Source: Flavicella sediminum
Lineage (GTDB): Bacteria; Bacteroidota; Bacteroidia; Flavobacteriales; Flavobacteriaceae
Assembly (NCBI RefSeq): GCF_006381105.1
Contig: NZ_VDET01000008.1
Location: forward strand, 186,001-250,000
DNA length: 64,000 nucleotides
Direction: 5' to 3'
Shown piece after piece: positions 36,660 to 45,850 of the stretch (position 1 is its first letter; the number at the start of each line of letters is the position of its first letter). The notes beneath the pieces are model-generated. The model saw only the letters and a program-made list of their open reading frames with translations. It ran no database searches and had not been told where the DNA came from. The position numbers and the translations under genes are program-made.

Positions 36660-37028
36660 ATGTTACAGACAGAATCAAGATTATTAGTCGCAGACAATAC
36701 TGGAGCAAAAGAAGTTTTAGTTATTCGTGTTTTAGGAGGAACTAAGAAGCGTTACGCATCTATTGGAGATAAAATTGTTGTCTCTGTAAAGAGTGCTACT
36801 CCTAACGGAACTGCAAAGAAAGGACAAGTACACAGAGCTGTTGTAGTTCGTGTAAAGAAAGAGATCAGACGTAAGGATGGATCTTATATCAGATTTGATG
36901 ACAATGCATGTGTATTATTGAATGCATCTGAAGAAATGACAGGAACACGTGTTTTCGGACCTGTTGCTAGAGAACTTCGTGATAAGTCATTCATGAAAAT
37001 CGTATCATTAGCACCTGAAGTGCTTTAA
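36660..37028 (+). CDS. rplN: 50S ribosomal protein L14
   Basis: 122 aa, interface protein that is also the docking site of Rsf[20 protein letters not shown] and the C-terminal [20 protein letters not shown] are full matches to the family consensus. rplX follows after 11 bases. Confidence 0.98.
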   Translation: MLQTESRLLVADNTGAKEVLVIRVLGGTKKRYASIGDKIVVSVKSATPNGTAKKGQVHRAVVVRVKKEIRRKDGSYIRFDDNACVLLNASEEMTGTRVFGPVARELRDKSFMKIVSLAPEVL

Positions 37029-37039
37029 AATTATAAAAA

Positions 37040-37348
37040 ATGGCGAAGCTAAAAATCAAAACAGGTGATACAGTAAAAGTTATTGCTGGTGATCAAAAAG
37101 GTAAGGAAGGAAAAGTTGTTCGTGTTTTTATTGAGAAAAACAGAGCAATTGTAGAAGGTGTTAACTTGGTATCTAAACATACGAAGCCAAGCGCTCAAAG
37201 TCCTCAAGGAGGAATTGTAAAGAAAGAGGCTTCTCTTAATATCTCTAATCTTATGTTGCTAGAAGATGGTAACACTACGAGAGTAGGATATAGAACAGAA
37301 GATGGAAAGAAAGTACGTTTTTCTAAAAAATCAGATAAAGCTATATAA
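37040..37348 (+). CDS. rplX: 50S ribosomal protein L24
   Basis: 102 aa. The KOW motif is seen as [19 protein letters not shown] at the N-terminus. L24 is an early assembly initiator. The gene stops one base before the rplE start. Confidence 0.98.
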   Translation: MAKLKIKTGDTVKVIAGDQKGKEGKVVRVFIEKNRAIVEGVNLVSKHTKPSAQSPQGGIVKKEASLNISNLMLLEDGNTTRVGYRTEDGKKVRFSKKSDKAI

Positions 37349-37349
37349 T

Positions 37350-37901
37350 ATGAGTTATATCCCAAGACTTAAAGAAGACTACACAAGTAGGATTGTATCA
37401 GCTCTTAAAGAAGAGTATGGTTACAGTAATGTAATGCAAGTACCTAAATTAGAAAAGATCGTTCTAAGTAAAGGTGTTGGTGCTGCAATTGCTGATAAGA
37501 AATTAATTGATTACGCTTTAGAAGAGCTTACAACAATTACTGGACAAAAAGCTGTTTCAACTATCTCTAAGAAAGATATTGCAACTTTTAAATTACGTAA
37601 AGGTATGCCAATTGGAGCCAAAGTAACTTTAAGAGGAATTAAAATGTACGAATTCTTAGACAGATTGATTACTGCGTCTTTACCACGTGTAAGAGATTTT
37701 AACGGAATTAAAGCAACTGGATTCGACGGAAGAGGAAATTATAACTTAGGTGTAACTGAGCAAATTATTTTCCCTGAAATCAATATTGACAAAGTGAATA
37801 AAATTGGTGGTATGGATATTACTTTTGTAACGTCTGCTCCAACTGATAAAGAAGCTAAATCATTATTAACGGAACTAGGTTTACCATTTAAAAAGAACTA
37901 A
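37350..37901 (+). CDS. rplE: 50S ribosomal protein L5
   Basis: 183 aa from the ATG at 37350 ([15 protein letters not shown]). The reading frame is open further upstream, but that part lies inside rplX and does not resemble L5. L5 binds 5S rRNA and contacts the P-site t[15 protein letters not shown] and [15 protein letters not shown] are family motifs. rpsN follows after 3 bases. Confidence 0.97.
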   Translation: MSYIPRLKEDYTSRIVSALKEEYGYSNVMQVPKLEKIVLSKGVGAAIADKKLIDYALEELTTITGQKAVSTISKKDIATFKLRKGMPIGAKVTLRGIKMYEFLDRLITASLPRVRDFNGIKATGFDGRGNYNLGVTEQIIFPEINIDKVNKIGGMDITFVTSAPTDKEAKSLLTELGLPFKKN

Positions 37902-37904
37902 GAC

Positions 37905-38174
37905 ATGGCTAAAGAATCAATGAAAGCCCGTGAGGTTAAAAGAGAAAAAACGGTAGCTAAATATGCTGAGAAAAGAAAGGCTTTAAAAGCAGCTGGAGAC
38001 TACGAAGCGTTACAGAAATTACCTAAAAATGCATCTCCAATTCGTTTACATAATCGTTGTAAATTAACAGGAAGACCAAAAGGTTATATGCGTCAGTTTG
38101 GTATTTCTCGTGTTACTTTCCGTGAAATGGCTAACCAAGGTTTGATACCTGGTGTAAGAAAAGCAAGTTGGTAG
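37905..38174 (+). CDS. rpsN: 30S ribosomal protein S14 (zinc-free type)
   Basis: 89 aa. The longer form of S14 lacks the CxxC zinc motifs of the short form: only one Cys occurs, in [16 protein letters not shown]. The C-terminus [21 protein letters not shown] is standard. It is the last gene of the second ribosomal unit; a terminator follows within 25 bases, and rpsH begins a new unit. Confidence 0.98.
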   Translation: MAKESMKAREVKREKTVAKYAEKRKALKAAGDYEALQKLPKNASPIRLHNRCKLTGRPKGYMRQFGISRVTFREMANQGLIPGVRKASW

Positions 38175-38196
38175 ATTTTAATATCTAGAACATATA

Positions 38197-38234
38197 AAAG
38201 AACTTTATTTCTTAGGAAATAGAGTTCTTTTTTT
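38197..38234 (+). terminator. Rho-independent terminator after rpsN
   Basis: A 15-bp stem (38197-38211 with 38216-38230, one T-G pair) closes a TTAG loop and ends in a T-run. It splits what is usually one spc operon. Confidence 0.88.
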
Positions 38235-38240
38235 ACCATT

Positions 38241-38287
38241 ATACAAATAATTGTATAATAACAAGGATATTATACAATTATTTGTAT
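38241..38287 (+). promoter_or_regulatory. Perfect 20-bp inverted repeat with two operator-like dyads before rpsH
   Basis: The arms at 38241-38260 and 38268-38287 are perfect reverse complements around a 7-base spacer. Each arm contains the dyad ATACAA-N4-TTGTAT (38241-38256 and 38272-38287), with centres 31 bp apart, about three helical turns. The right dyad overlaps the rpsH -7 box. It lies upstream of the expected transcription start, so it should act as DNA. Binding of a regulator is inferred. Confidence 0.6.
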
Positions 38288-38292
38288 CTTTG
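38285..38292 (+). promoter_or_regulatory. -7 promoter box of the rpsH operon
   Basis: TATCTTTG matches TAnnTTTG and is followed by CAAGCCCT, like the str and rplC promoters. No TTG is found at 19-21 bases; that position is inside the inverted repeat. The leader of about 140 nt holds a stem AGCCCT/AGGGCT (38295-38300 with 38336-38341) around an inner hairpin TTTTTC/GAAAAA (38303-38308 with 38318-38323). Confidence 0.6.
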
Positions 38293-38437
38293 CAAGCCCT
38301 TATTTTTCAGATTATTGGAAAAAGGCATGGTTTTTAGGGCTGTCGTAGGCGTTAAAAACACAAAAAAAATGAATATAAATTGGTTTCAGGTTTCAAGCTA
38401 GAGTAGTGAGGAATACCAAGACCGCAAATTAGTATAT

Positions 38438-38836
38438 ATGTATACAGATCCAATTGCAGATTATCTTACGAGGATAAGAAATGCTGCTGCAACCGGACAC
38501 AGAGTCGTTGAGATTCCTGCTTCAAATTTGAAGAAGAATATGACGAAGATCTTGTTCGAACAAGGTTACATTTTAAGCTATAAGTTCGAGGACGATAAAG
38601 TTCAAGGTACTATTAAGATAGCTTTAAAGTATGACGCAGATTCAAAAGAATCAGTAATTAGAAAAATCCAACGTATCAGTACACCTGGACTTAGAAAGTA
38701 TGTGAATGCATCAGAGATGCCTCGCGTATTAAATGGTTTAGGAATTGCTATTGTTTCAACTTCTAAAGGTGTGATGACTAACAAGAAAGCACGTCAAGAG
38801 AATGTTGGAGGAGAAGTTTTATGTTACGTTTATTAA
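38438..38836 (+). CDS. rpsH: 30S ribosomal protein S8
   Basis: 132 aa. S8 binds the central domain of 16S rRNA and in Escherichia coli is the spc-operon repressor. [20 protein letters not shown] and the C-terminal [15 protein letters not shown] are standard. It opens the third ribosomal unit, and the gap of 263 bp before it is unusual for the S14-S8 junction. Confidence 0.98.
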   Translation: MYTDPIADYLTRIRNAAATGHRVVEIPASNLKKNMTKILFEQGYILSYKFEDDKVQGTIKIALKYDADSKESVIRKIQRISTPGLRKYVNASEMPRVLNGLGIAIVSTSKGVMTNKKARQENVGGEVLCYVY

Positions 38837-38851
38837 TAAAGAGATAGCATT

Positions 38852-39397
38852 ATGTCAAGAATAGGAAAAAGCCCAATTGCAATCGCAGAAGGTGTAACCG
38901 TTACTATCTCAGGAAATTTAGTAACAGTTAAAGGAAAGCTAGGTGAGTTAACTCAAGAACTAGCAAACGGTATTACTGTAAAGGAAGAAGAAGGTCAGTT
39001 GATCTTATCTCGTCCTTCTGATAGTAAAGCTGATAGAGCTCAACACGGTCTTTACAGATCTTTGTTGAACAATATGGTAGAAGGTGTAGCAAAAGGATGG
39101 ACTAAAGAATTAGAATTAGTTGGTGTAGGTTACAGAGCTTCTAACCAAGGACAAAAATTAGATTTAGCATTAGGATTTTCTCATAATATTGTACTTGATA
39201 TTGCTCCAGAAGTAAAGGTTGAGACAGTTTCTGAAAAAGGGAAAAATCCAATCGTAAAATTAAGTTCTTTAGACAAACAATTAGTAGGTCAAGTAGCTGC
39301 TAAAATCCGTGGATTCAGAAGACCTGAGCCGTACAAAGGAAAAGGTATTAAGTTTGTAGGAGAAGTATTAAGAAGAAAAGCAGGTAAATCTGCATAA
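38852..39397 (+). CDS. rplF: 50S ribosomal protein L6
   Basis: 181 aa, two-domain protein near the GTPase centre. [19 protein letters not shown] and the C-terminal [16 protein letters not shown] are conserved. It lies 15 bases after rpsH and 11 before rplR. Confidence 0.98.
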   Translation: MSRIGKSPIAIAEGVTVTISGNLVTVKGKLGELTQELANGITVKEEEGQLILSRPSDSKADRAQHGLYRSLLNNMVEGVAKGWTKELELVGVGYRASNQGQKLDLALGFSHNIVLDIAPEVKVETVSEKGKNPIVKLSSLDKQLVGQVAAKIRGFRRPEPYKGKGIKFVGEVLRRKAGKSA

Positions 39398-39408
39398 TTT
39401 ATAGCATT

Positions 39409-39762
39409 ATGGCATTATCAAAGCTTGAAAGAAGACAAAGAATTAAGTCTAGAATTAGAAAAGTTGTTTCTGGAACTGCAGCACGTCCAAGACTGTCTGT
39501 ATACAGAAGTAACAAAGAAATCTACGCTCAATTAGTTGATGATATTTCTGGAACTACATTGGTTTCAGTTTCATCAAGAGATAAAGGAGTTGACGCTAAA
39601 GGATCTAAATCTGAAGTAGCTACAACTGTAGGGAAAGCTGTTGCTGAAAAAGCAATCGCAGCTAAAATTGAAACAGTTTCTTTTGATAGAAATGGTTTCT
39701 TGTACCACGGTAGAGTTAAAGCATTAGCTGAAGCAGCTAGAGAAGCTGGTTTAAAATTTTAA
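39409..39762 (+). CDS. rplR: 50S ribosomal protein L18
   Basis: 117 aa, 5S rRNA-binding protein. [20 protein letters not shown] and [20 protein letters not shown] are family blocks. Spacing is 11 bases on both sides. Confidence 0.98.
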   Translation: MALSKLERRQRIKSRIRKVVSGTAARPRLSVYRSNKEIYAQLVDDISGTTLVSVSSRDKGVDAKGSKSEVATTVGKAVAEKAIAAKIETVSFDRNGFLYHGRVKALAEAAREAGLKF

Positions 39763-39773
39763 GAAATTATAGT

Positions 39774-40298
39774 ATGTATCAAAATTATAAAAACGTAGAA
39801 AGAGTTAAGCCTAGCGGATTGGAACTTGTGGATCACTTAGTAGGTGTGAACAGAGTTACTAAAGTTACTAAAGGTGGACGTGCTTTCGGATTTTCTGCAA
39901 TTGTTGTTGTAGGAGATGGAAACGGAGTTGTAGGACACGGTTTAGGGAAATCTAAAGACGTTGCCTCTGCAATTGCAAAAGCAATAGAAGACGCTAAGAA
40001 AAACTTAGTTAGAATTCCTATTATCAACGCTACTTTACCTCACGAACAAAAAGGTAAATTTGGTGGAGCTAAAGTATTCTTAAAGCCTGCATCACATGGT
40101 ACAGGAGTTATTGCCGGTGGAGCTGTACGTGCGGTATTGGATTCAGTAGGAGTTCATGACGTATTATCAAAATCTCAAGGATCATCAAATTCTCACAATG
40201 TAGTAAAAGCAACTTTTGATGCTTTGTTACAATTGCGTAGTGCACATACTGTGGCTAAGCAAAGAGGTATTTCTTTGGGTAAAGTTTTTAACGGTTAA
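39774..40298 (+). CDS. rpsE: 30S ribosomal protein S5
   Basis: 174 aa. The double-stranded-RNA-binding-like N-domain is marked by [20 protein letters not shown], and the C-domain by [21 protein letters not shown]5 takes part in decoding fidelity and mRNA unwinding. The spectinomycin-contact loop (VTKGGRAF) looks wild type. Confidence 0.98.
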   Translation: MYQNYKNVERVKPSGLELVDHLVGVNRVTKVTKGGRAFGFSAIVVVGDGNGVVGHGLGKSKDVASAIAKAIEDAKKNLVRIPIINATLPHEQKGKFGGAKVFLKPASHGTGVIAGGAVRAVLDSVGVHDVLSKSQGSSNSHNVVKATFDALLQLRSAHTVAKQRGISLGKVFNG

Positions 40299-40309
40299 AT
40301 CGAAGTACG

Positions 40310-40492
40310 ATGGGAAAAATTAGAATAAAACAAGTAAAAAGCCAAATCAGACGCGAAGGTTCTCAAAAGAAAACCTTAATTGCTTTAGGGTTGCGTAAGA
40401 TGAATCAAGTTGTAGAGCATGAGGCTTCAGCAACGATACTTGGTATGGTAAATAAGGTTAATCACTTAGTTTCTGTAGAAGAAATTAAATAA
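40310..40492 (+). CDS. rpmD: 50S ribosomal protein L30
   Basis: 60 aa. It has the ferredoxin-like L30 pattern IRIKQVKSQIRREGSQKKTL and LRKMNQVVEHEASATILGM. It lies between S5 and L15 in the canonical place. Confidence 0.97.
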   Translation: MGKIRIKQVKSQIRREGSQKKTLIALGLRKMNQVVEHEASATILGMVNKVNHLVSVEEIK

Positions 40493-40506
40493 ACAATATT
40501 CACGTA

Positions 40507-40956
40507 ATGAGTTTAAGTAACTTACAACCCGCAGCTGGTTCAGTTAAAAAGGGGAAGAGAATAGCAAGAGGTGAAGGTTCTGGAAAAGGTGGAACTGCAA
40601 CTAGAGGTCACAACGGTCAAAAATCACGTTCAGGATATTCAAGAAAAATTGGATTCGAGGGTGGTCAGATGCCATTGCAAAGACGTGTACCTAAATTTGG
40701 TTTTACAAATATCAACCGTAAAGAATATCAAGGAATTAACCTTGATAAACTTCAAGAGTTTGTTGATGCAGGTAAAATTAATGATACAGTAGATTTAGCT
40801 GTATTGGTAGATGCTCGTTTGGCTCACAAAAATGATTTAGTAAAAATACTAGGTCGTGGAGAGTTAAAAGCAAAGTTGAATATTACTGCACACAAGTTTA
40901 CTGCAACAGCCAAAGCGGCTATTGAAGCAGCTGGTGGTACTGCAGTTACTTTATAA
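40507..40956 (+). CDS. rplO: 50S ribosomal protein L15
   Basis: 149 aa, late-assembly protein. The glycine-rich N-terminus (GKRIARGEGSGKGGTATRG, KSRSGYSRKIGFEGGQMPL) threads through 23S rRNA. It is followed by secY after 11 bases. Confidence 0.98.
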   Translation: MSLSNLQPAAGSVKKGKRIARGEGSGKGGTATRGHNGQKSRSGYSRKIGFEGGQMPLQRRVPKFGFTNINRKEYQGINLDKLQEFVDAGKINDTVDLAVLVDARLAHKNDLVKILGRGELKAKLNITAHKFTATAKAAIEAAGGTAVTL

Positions 40957-40967
40957 GAAAATAGTAA

Positions 40968-42311
40968 ATGAAAAATTTTATAAGCACCTTAAAAGATATC
41001 TGGAAAATAGAAGAACTTAGAAATAAGATTCTATTAACGCTTGGTTTAATGGCGGTTTACCGTTTTATGGCTCAAATTCCATTACCTGGAGTTGACCCTA
41101 CACAGTTAGCAGCTTTAGAGGATCAAACAGCAGATGGTATTTTAGGTCTATTGAATTCATTTACTGGGGGAGCATTTTCTCAAGCGTCCATTATGGCCTT
41201 GGGAATTATGCCGTATATTTCTGCTTCAATTGTTGTTCAGTTAATGGGAATTGCAGTTCCTTATCTACAGAAACTTCAAAAAGATGGTGAAAGTGGAAGA
41301 AAGAAAACTACACAAATTACACGTTGGTTAACAATCGGTATTACGATGGTTCAAGGTCCAGCTTATATTACTAATATTAGATCTATCTTACCAGAATCTG
41401 CATTTATTTCAGAGGGTATTTTAGGAGCCGGATTCTTTTGGTTTTCATCTATGGTAATATTAACGGCAGGAACAGTGTTTGCTATGTGGTTGGGTGAGAG
41501 AATTACTGAGAAAGGAATTGGTAACGGTATTTCGTTATTAATTATGATTGGTATTATCGCGCGTTTTCCTTCTTCTTTTGCACAAGAATTGGCTTCTAAA
41601 ACGGCTAATGGTGGAGCAGGTGGAGCAATGATGGTCTTGTTAGAAATTGTTGTTTGGTTCTTAGTTATTCTAGCATCAGTGCTATTGGTTACCGCTGTAA
41701 GAAGAGTGGGAGTTCAGTACGCAAGAAGATCTGTTGTTGGAGATATCAAAGAAGTTGAAGGATCTAGACAATACATTCCTTTAAAATTAAATTCAGCAGG
41801 TGTTATGCCTATCATTTTTGCGCAAGCAATTATGTTTATTCCAGGAGCAATTGCTCAAAAAGCAGAAGGTTCGTTTCAAGAAATTGGAGCAAGTTTTGCC
41901 GATATGAATGGATTAGGTTATAACTTATTATTTGCTTTCTTAATTATAGTATTTAGTTATTTCTATACTGCAATTACAGTAAAGACAAATGAAATGGCTG
42001 GTTCTTTAAAGAGAAATAATGGATTTATTCCAGGGGTAAGACCAGGAGACGATACGGATAGCTACTTAGATAAAATTTTATCTTTGATAACTTTTCCAGG
42101 ATCAATATTCTTAGCGTTGTTGGCTATTTTGCCTGCTATTGCAGTGCAATTTGGAATTCAACAAAACTGGGCTTTATTTTATGGAGGTACCTCATTGATC
42201 ATTATGGTTGGTGTGGCTATCGATACAATACAACAAATTAATTCGTATTTATTAAACAGTCATTATGATGGTTTAATGAAAACGGGAACTAAAAGAAAAG
42301 CATCATTGTAA
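40968..42311 (+). CDS. secY: Preprotein translocase subunit SecY
   Basis: 447 aa, ten membrane segments. It is the protein-conducting channel of the Sec system. The first segment region ([16 protein letters not shown]), [14 protein letters not shown] (segment 2), [20 protein letters not shown] (segment 8) and the cytosolic loop with [10 protein letters not shown] are all as expected. It stops one base before infA. SecE and SecG lie elsewhere. Confidence 0.97.
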   Translation: MKNFISTLKDIWKIEELRNKILLTLGLMAVYRFMAQIPLPGVDPTQLAALEDQTADGILGLLNSFTGGAFSQASIMALGIMPYISASIVVQLMGIAVPYLQKLQKDGESGRKKTTQITRWLTIGITMVQGPAYITNIRSILPESAFISEGILGAGFFWFSSMVILTAGTVFAMWLGERITEKGIGNGISLLIMIGIIARFPSSFAQELASKTANGGAGGAMMVLLEIVVWFLVILASVLLVTAVRRVGVQYARRSVVGDIKEVEGSRQYIPLKLNSAGVMPIIFAQAIMFIPGAIAQKAEGSFQEIGASFADMNGLGYNLLFAFLIIVFSYFYTAITVKTNEMAGSLKRNNGFIPGVRPGDDTDSYLDKILSLITFPGSIFLALLAILPAIAVQFGIQQNWALFYGGTSLIIMVGVAIDTIQQINSYLLNSHYDGLMKTGTKRKASL

Positions 42312-42312
42312 T

Positions 42313-42528
42313 ATGGCTAAACAAGCTGCAATACAACAAGACGGTACAATTACGGAAGCATTGTCAAATGCAATGTTTCGAGTAGAACTTGAGAACGGTC
42401 ATATCGTTACCGCTCATATATCTGGTAAAATGCGTATGCACTATATCAAATTGTTACCTGGCGATAAAGTGAAGTTAGAAATGAGTCCTTATGATTTATC
42501 AAAGGCTCGAATTACTTATAGATACTAA
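42313..42528 (+). CDS. infA: Translation initiation factor IF-1
   Basis: 71 aa, single OB fold ([20 protein letters not shown], then [20 protein letters not shown]). It binds the A site of the 30S subunit during initiation. It lies one base after secY and 11 before rpmJ. Confidence 0.97.
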   Translation: MAKQAAIQQDGTITEALSNAMFRVELENGHIVTAHISGKMRMHYIKLLPGDKVKLEMSPYDLSKARITYRY

Positions 42529-42539
42529 AATATTATACG

Positions 42540-42656
42540 ATGAAAGTAAGAGCATCAATAAAGAAAAGAAGTGCCGAGTGCAAGATTGTGCGTAGAAAAG
42601 GCAGATTATATGTAATCAACAAAAAGAATCCTAGATTCAAACAAAGACAAGGGTAA
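42540..42656 (+). CDS. rpmJ: 50S ribosomal protein L36 (zinc-free form)
   Basis: 38 aa, a very short gene between infA and rpsM. It begins [20 protein letters not shown] and ends PRFKQRQG. Zinc-binding L36 has three Cys and one His; here only one Cys remains and the other ligand positions are Ser, Asn and Phe. It is therefore the C-minus form, which cannot bind zinc in the usual way. It starts 11 bases after infA and ends 3 before rpsM. Confidence 0.95.
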   Translation: MKVRASIKKRSAECKIVRRKGRLYVINKKNPRFKQRQG

Positions 42657-42659
42657 GTT

Positions 42660-43034
42660 ATGGCAAGAATAGCAGGAATTGACATACCAAAAAACAAAAG
42701 AGGAGTTATTGCTTTAACTTATATCTTTGGTATTGGTAGTACAAGAGCTAAACAAATTTTAGCAAACGCTGGAGTAGACGAAAGCGTAAAGGTTCAAGAT
42801 TGGACAGATGAGCAAATTGGAGCAATTCGTGAACAAGCAGGTTCTTTCACTATTGAAGGAGAATTGCGTTCAGAAACTCAATTGAACATCAAACGTTTAA
42901 TGGATATTGGATGTTACAGAGGTATTCGTCATAGATCGGGTCTTCCTTTAAGAGGACAAAGAACTAAGAACAACTCTAGAACTAGAAAAGGTAAAAGAAA
43001 AACTGTAGCTAACAAAAAGAAAGCTACTAAATAA
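42660..43034 (+). CDS. rpsM: 30S ribosomal protein S13
   Basis: 124 aa. It has the helix-two-turn-helix region ([20 protein letters not shown]) and C-terminal basic tail ([20 protein letters not shown]) that touches the P-site tRNA. rpsK follows after 12 bases. Confidence 0.98.
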   Translation: MARIAGIDIPKNKRGVIALTYIFGIGSTRAKQILANAGVDESVKVQDWTDEQIGAIREQAGSFTIEGELRSETQLNIKRLMDIGCYRGIRHRSGLPLRGQRTKNNSRTRKGKRKTVANKKKATK

Positions 43035-43046
43035 TAACTAGAAATT

Positions 43047-43430
43047 ATGGCTAAATCAAATTCAAAAAAGCGTAAGGTTATTGTTGAGTCTGTTGGTGAA
43101 GCGCACATCACAGCTTCATTTAACAACATCATTATTTCTTTAACAAATAAAAAAGGAGATGTTATCTCTTGGTCATCTGCTGGTAAGCAAGGATTTAGAG
43201 GTTCTAAAAAGAATACTCCATATGCTGCTCAAACAGCTGCTGAAGATTGTGCTGCAGTAGCGCACGAAGCGGGATTAAGAAAAGTGAAGGTATACGTTAA
43301 AGGACCTGGTAATGGTAGAGAAAGTGCTATCAGAACCTTGCACAACAACGGAATTGAAGTTACAGAAATCATTGATGTAACTCCAATCCCTCACAATGGA
43401 TGTCGTCCTCCTAAAAGACGTAGAGTATAA
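43047..43430 (+). CDS. rpsK: 30S ribosomal protein S11
   Basis: 127 aa, platform protein next to the Shine-Dalgarno cleft. It carries [20 protein letters not shown] and the C-terminal [16 protein letters not shown]. An 82-base gap with a strong hairpin separates it from rpsD. Confidence 0.98.
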   Translation: MAKSNSKKRKVIVESVGEAHITASFNNIIISLTNKKGDVISWSSAGKQGFRGSKKNTPYAAQTAAEDCAAVAHEAGLRKVKVYVKGPGNGRESAIRTLHNNGIEVTEIIDVTPIPHNGCRPPKRRRV

Positions 43431-43445
43431 TTAAATTTTTAAATA

Positions 43446-43497
43446 AATTAGGAACTAGGTTGTCGAAGGAGTTCGCCTTAATTCACAATCCCTAATT
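43446..43497 (+). promoter_or_regulatory. Structured intergenic element before rpsD (candidate S4 leader)
   Basis: Three stacked helices can be drawn: AATTAGG/CCTAATT (43446-43452 with 43491-43497), GGTTGT/ACAATC (43458-43463 with 43485-43490, one G-T pair), and AAGG/CCTT (43466-43469 with 43476-43479). There is no T-run, so it is not a terminator. S4 autoregulates through mRNA structures in other bacteria; the same here is an inference. Confidence 0.5.
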
Positions 43498-43512
43498 ATA
43501 AAACAAGAAGAA

Positions 43513-44118
43513 ATGGCAAGATATACAGGACCTAAAACAAAAATTGCTCGTAAGTTTGGAGAAGCGATTTTCGGAGATGACAAGTCTTTTGAAAAAAGAA
43601 ATTACCCTCCAGGGCAACACGGTAATGCAAGACGTAGAGGAAAAAAATCTGAATACGCAATGCAATTACAAGAAAAACAAAAAGCTAAATATTCTTACGG
43701 AATATTAGAACGTCAGTTCAGTAATTTGTTTAAACAAGCTTCAAATAGTAAAGGTATTACTGGTGAAGTGTTATTACAATTATGTGAATCTCGTTTAGAT
43801 AATGTAGTTTTCCGTATGGGAATTGCAAACTCAAGAAGAGGAGCACGTCAATTAGTATCTCACAGACATATTACAGTAAACGGAGAGATTTTAAACATCC
43901 CTTCTTACTCTTTAAAGCCTGGTGATGTTATTGCTGTAAGAGAAAAGTCTAAATCATTGGTTATTATTGAAAGCTCTTTGGCTGCTAGTAGTAATGTATA
44001 TGAGTGGTTGACTTGGAATGCTGATACAAAACAAGGAACTTTTGTTGCTGTACCAGAAAGATTACAGATTCCAGAAAACATCAAAGAACAATTAATAGTA
44101 GAGTTATACTCTAAATAA
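43513..44118 (+). CDS. rpsD: 30S ribosomal protein S4
   Basis: 201 aa. It begins [20 protein letters not shown] and has the S4 RNA-binding domain [20 protein letters not shown]. It lacks the N-terminal zinc Cys cluster. S4 is a primary 16S rRNA binder and lies at the mRNA entry. rpoA follows after 20 bases. Confidence 0.98.
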   Translation: MARYTGPKTKIARKFGEAIFGDDKSFEKRNYPPGQHGNARRRGKKSEYAMQLQEKQKAKYSYGILERQFSNLFKQASNSKGITGEVLLQLCESRLDNVVFRMGIANSRRGARQLVSHRHITVNGEILNIPSYSLKPGDVIAVREKSKSLVIIESSLAASSNVYEWLTWNADTKQGTFVAVPERLQIPENIKEQLIVELYSK

Positions 44119-44138
44119 TTTTTGACACCCGTTAAACT

Positions 44139-45131
44139 ATGGCAATTTTAAATTTTCAGAAACCAGACAAAGTAATCATGATTGAATCTACCGATTTTGA
44201 AGGTAGATTTGAATTTAGACCTTTAGAACCAGGTTTTGGTTTAACAGTAGGTAACGCATTGAGAAGAGTTTTGCTTTCTTCTTTAGAAGGATTCGCGATA
44301 ACTTCTCTAAGAATGGAAGGAGTAGAGCATGAATTTTCTACAATTGAAGGAATCGTTGAAGATGTTACTGAAATTATCCTTAATCTTAAACAAGTACGTT
44401 TTAAGAAACAAATAGAAGATACTGATAGAGAAACGGTTTCAATTTCAGTGTCAGGGCAAGAGCAGATTACTGCTGGAGATATTCAAAAATTCACTTCAGG
44501 TTTTCAAGTATTGAATCCAGATTTAGTTATCTGTAACTTGGGAAGCAGTGTGAAATTTGATATGGAAATCACTATCGAAAAAGGTAGAGGATTTGTTCCT
44601 GCAGAAGAAAATAAAAAAGTAAATGTGCCTTTAGGAACAATTTTTACAGATTCTATTTACACTCCGATAAAGAATGTAAAGTATGCTGTTGAAAATTACC
44701 GTGTAGAGCAAAAAACTGATTATGAAAAATTAGTTTTTGACATCGTTACTGATGGTTCTATCAACCCAAAAGATGCATTGACTGAAGCTGCTAAGATTTT
44801 GATCCACCACTTTATGTTATTCTCTGATGAGCGTATTACTTTAGAGGCTGATGAAATTGCTCAAACTGAAACTTACGATGAGGAATCATTGCATATGCGT
44901 CAACTTTTAAAGACGAAATTAATTGATATGGATTTATCAGTTCGTGCTTTAAACTGTTTGAAAGCTGCAGAGGTAGAAACATTGGGAGATTTAGTATCAT
45001 TCAATAAAAATGACTTAATGAAGTTCCGTAACTTCGGTAAAAAATCATTAACAGAATTGGACGAGTTAGTTCATGTTAAAGGTTTGCAATTCGGAATGGA
45101 CTTGAGTAAATACAAATTAGATAAAGATTAA
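44139..45131 (+). CDS. rpoA: DNA-directed RNA polymerase alpha subunit
   Basis: 330 aa. The N-terminal dimerisation domain ([20 protein letters not shown]) is followed by a linker and a C-terminal domain from about residue 250. The latter contains LDMSVRAL-like [20 protein letters not shown] and [16 protein letters not shown], the helix-hairpin-helix region that contacts UP elements and activators. It lies between S4 and L17, as in most bacteria. Confidence 0.98.
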   Translation: MAILNFQKPDKVIMIESTDFEGRFEFRPLEPGFGLTVGNALRRVLLSSLEGFAITSLRMEGVEHEFSTIEGIVEDVTEIILNLKQVRFKKQIEDTDRETVSISVSGQEQITAGDIQKFTSGFQVLNPDLVICNLGSSVKFDMEITIEKGRGFVPAEENKKVNVPLGTIFTDSIYTPIKNVKYAVENYRVEQKTDYEKLVFDIVTDGSINPKDALTEAAKILIHHFMLFSDERITLEADEIAQTETYDEESLHMRQLLKTKLIDMDLSVRALNCLKAAEVETLGDLVSFNKNDLMKFRNFGKKSLTELDELVHVKGLQFGMDLSKYKLDKD

Positions 45132-45142
45132 TTTTTCATAAT

Positions 45143-45166
45143 TTGCTCCCTAGAAGGGTTGAGCAA
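45143..45166 (+). promoter_or_regulatory. Hairpin between rpoA and rplQ
   Basis: TTGCTC (45143-45148) pairs with GAGCAA (45161-45166), with an inner CCT/AGG. No T-run follows, so it more likely affects mRNA stability or translation of rplQ than termination. Confidence 0.4.
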
Positions 45167-45189
45167 GATGAAATAATAAAACAAAGGTC

Positions 45190-45678
45190 ATGAGACACGG
45201 AAAAAAATTCAACCATTTAGGAAGAAAAACGGCGCATAGAAAAGCGATGTTGGCAAATATGGCATGTTCATTAATTGAGCACAAGCGTATCAATACTACT
45301 GAAGCAAAAGCGAAAGCTTTACGTCAGTACGTTGAGCCAATTATCACAAAATCTAAAAACGATACGACACATAATCGTAGAAATGTTTTTGCTGTTTTGA
45401 AAAACAAGTACGCGGTTACTGAATTGTTTAAAGAAATTTCAGTAAAGGTTGCTGATCGTCCAGGAGGATATGTTCGTATCATCAAATTAGGAAACCGTCA
45501 AGGAGATAATGCTCCTATGGCAATGGTTGAATTAGTTGATTACAACGAAGTATACAACCCGAACGGTGCTAAAAAGAAGAAAACTACTCGTAGAGGTAGA
45601 AAAAAGGCAGATGATGCTGCTGTTGTTGAGACAGTAGAAGCTCCTGCTGCTGAGGAATCTAAAAGTTCAGAAGAATAA
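45190..45678 (+). CDS. rplQ: 50S ribosomal protein L17 with acidic C-terminal tail
   Basis: 162 aa. The conserved core ([20 protein letters not shown] to [20 protein letters not shown]) covers the first 120 residues. The remainder is a basic patch ([13 protein letters not shown]) followed by an Ala/Glu-rich acidic tail, a low-complexity extension that is longer than in Escherichia coli L17 and seen in many Bacteroidota. It is the last gene of the ribosomal block, followed by a terminator. Confidence 0.97.
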   Translation: MRHGKKFNHLGRKTAHRKAMLANMACSLIEHKRINTTEAKAKALRQYVEPIITKSKNDTTHNRRNVFAVLKNKYAVTELFKEISVKVADRPGGYVRIIKLGNRQGDNAPMAMVELVDYNEVYNPNGAKKKKTTRRGRKKADDAAVVETVEAPAAEESKSSEE

Positions 45679-45703
45679 CATGATTCAACAGTATTAATTT
45701 TTT

Positions 45704-45744
45704 AAAAAAGGATAAGCTATTTAGTTAGTTTATCCTTTTTTTTA
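45704..45744 (+). terminator. Rho-independent terminator after rplQ
   Basis: A 12-bp stem, AAAAAAGGATAA at 45704-45715 with TTATCCTTTTTT at 45730-45741, loop of 14 bases, followed by further T. Confidence 0.85.
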
Positions 45745-45775
45745 GATAGTTATAAAATAAGTTAGGTGCATTCAG

Positions 45776-45783
45776 TATATTTG
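45776..45783 (+). promoter_or_regulatory. -7 promoter box of carA
   Basis: TATATTTG followed by CA matches TAnnTTTG, 67 bases before carA and just after the rplQ terminator. The -33 element is not clear. Confidence 0.6.
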
Positions 45784-45850
45784 CACTGCAAAAAATATAC
45801 TATTAATTTTGAATTGAAACGTTAGTAGAACGGACGTATATCTGATAAAT

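Noticed and set aside
38241-38287. The inverted repeat as the ends of a miniature insertion element
   Set aside because: The arms are only 7 bases apart, there is no target-site duplication, and the right arm is part of a working-looking promoter; an operator is the better reading.
28189-45678. Several antisense and out-of-frame open frames of 60-100 codons inside the ribosomal genes
   Set aside because: All lie within strongly conserved genes, show no protein features and follow the codon bias of the overlapped gene.
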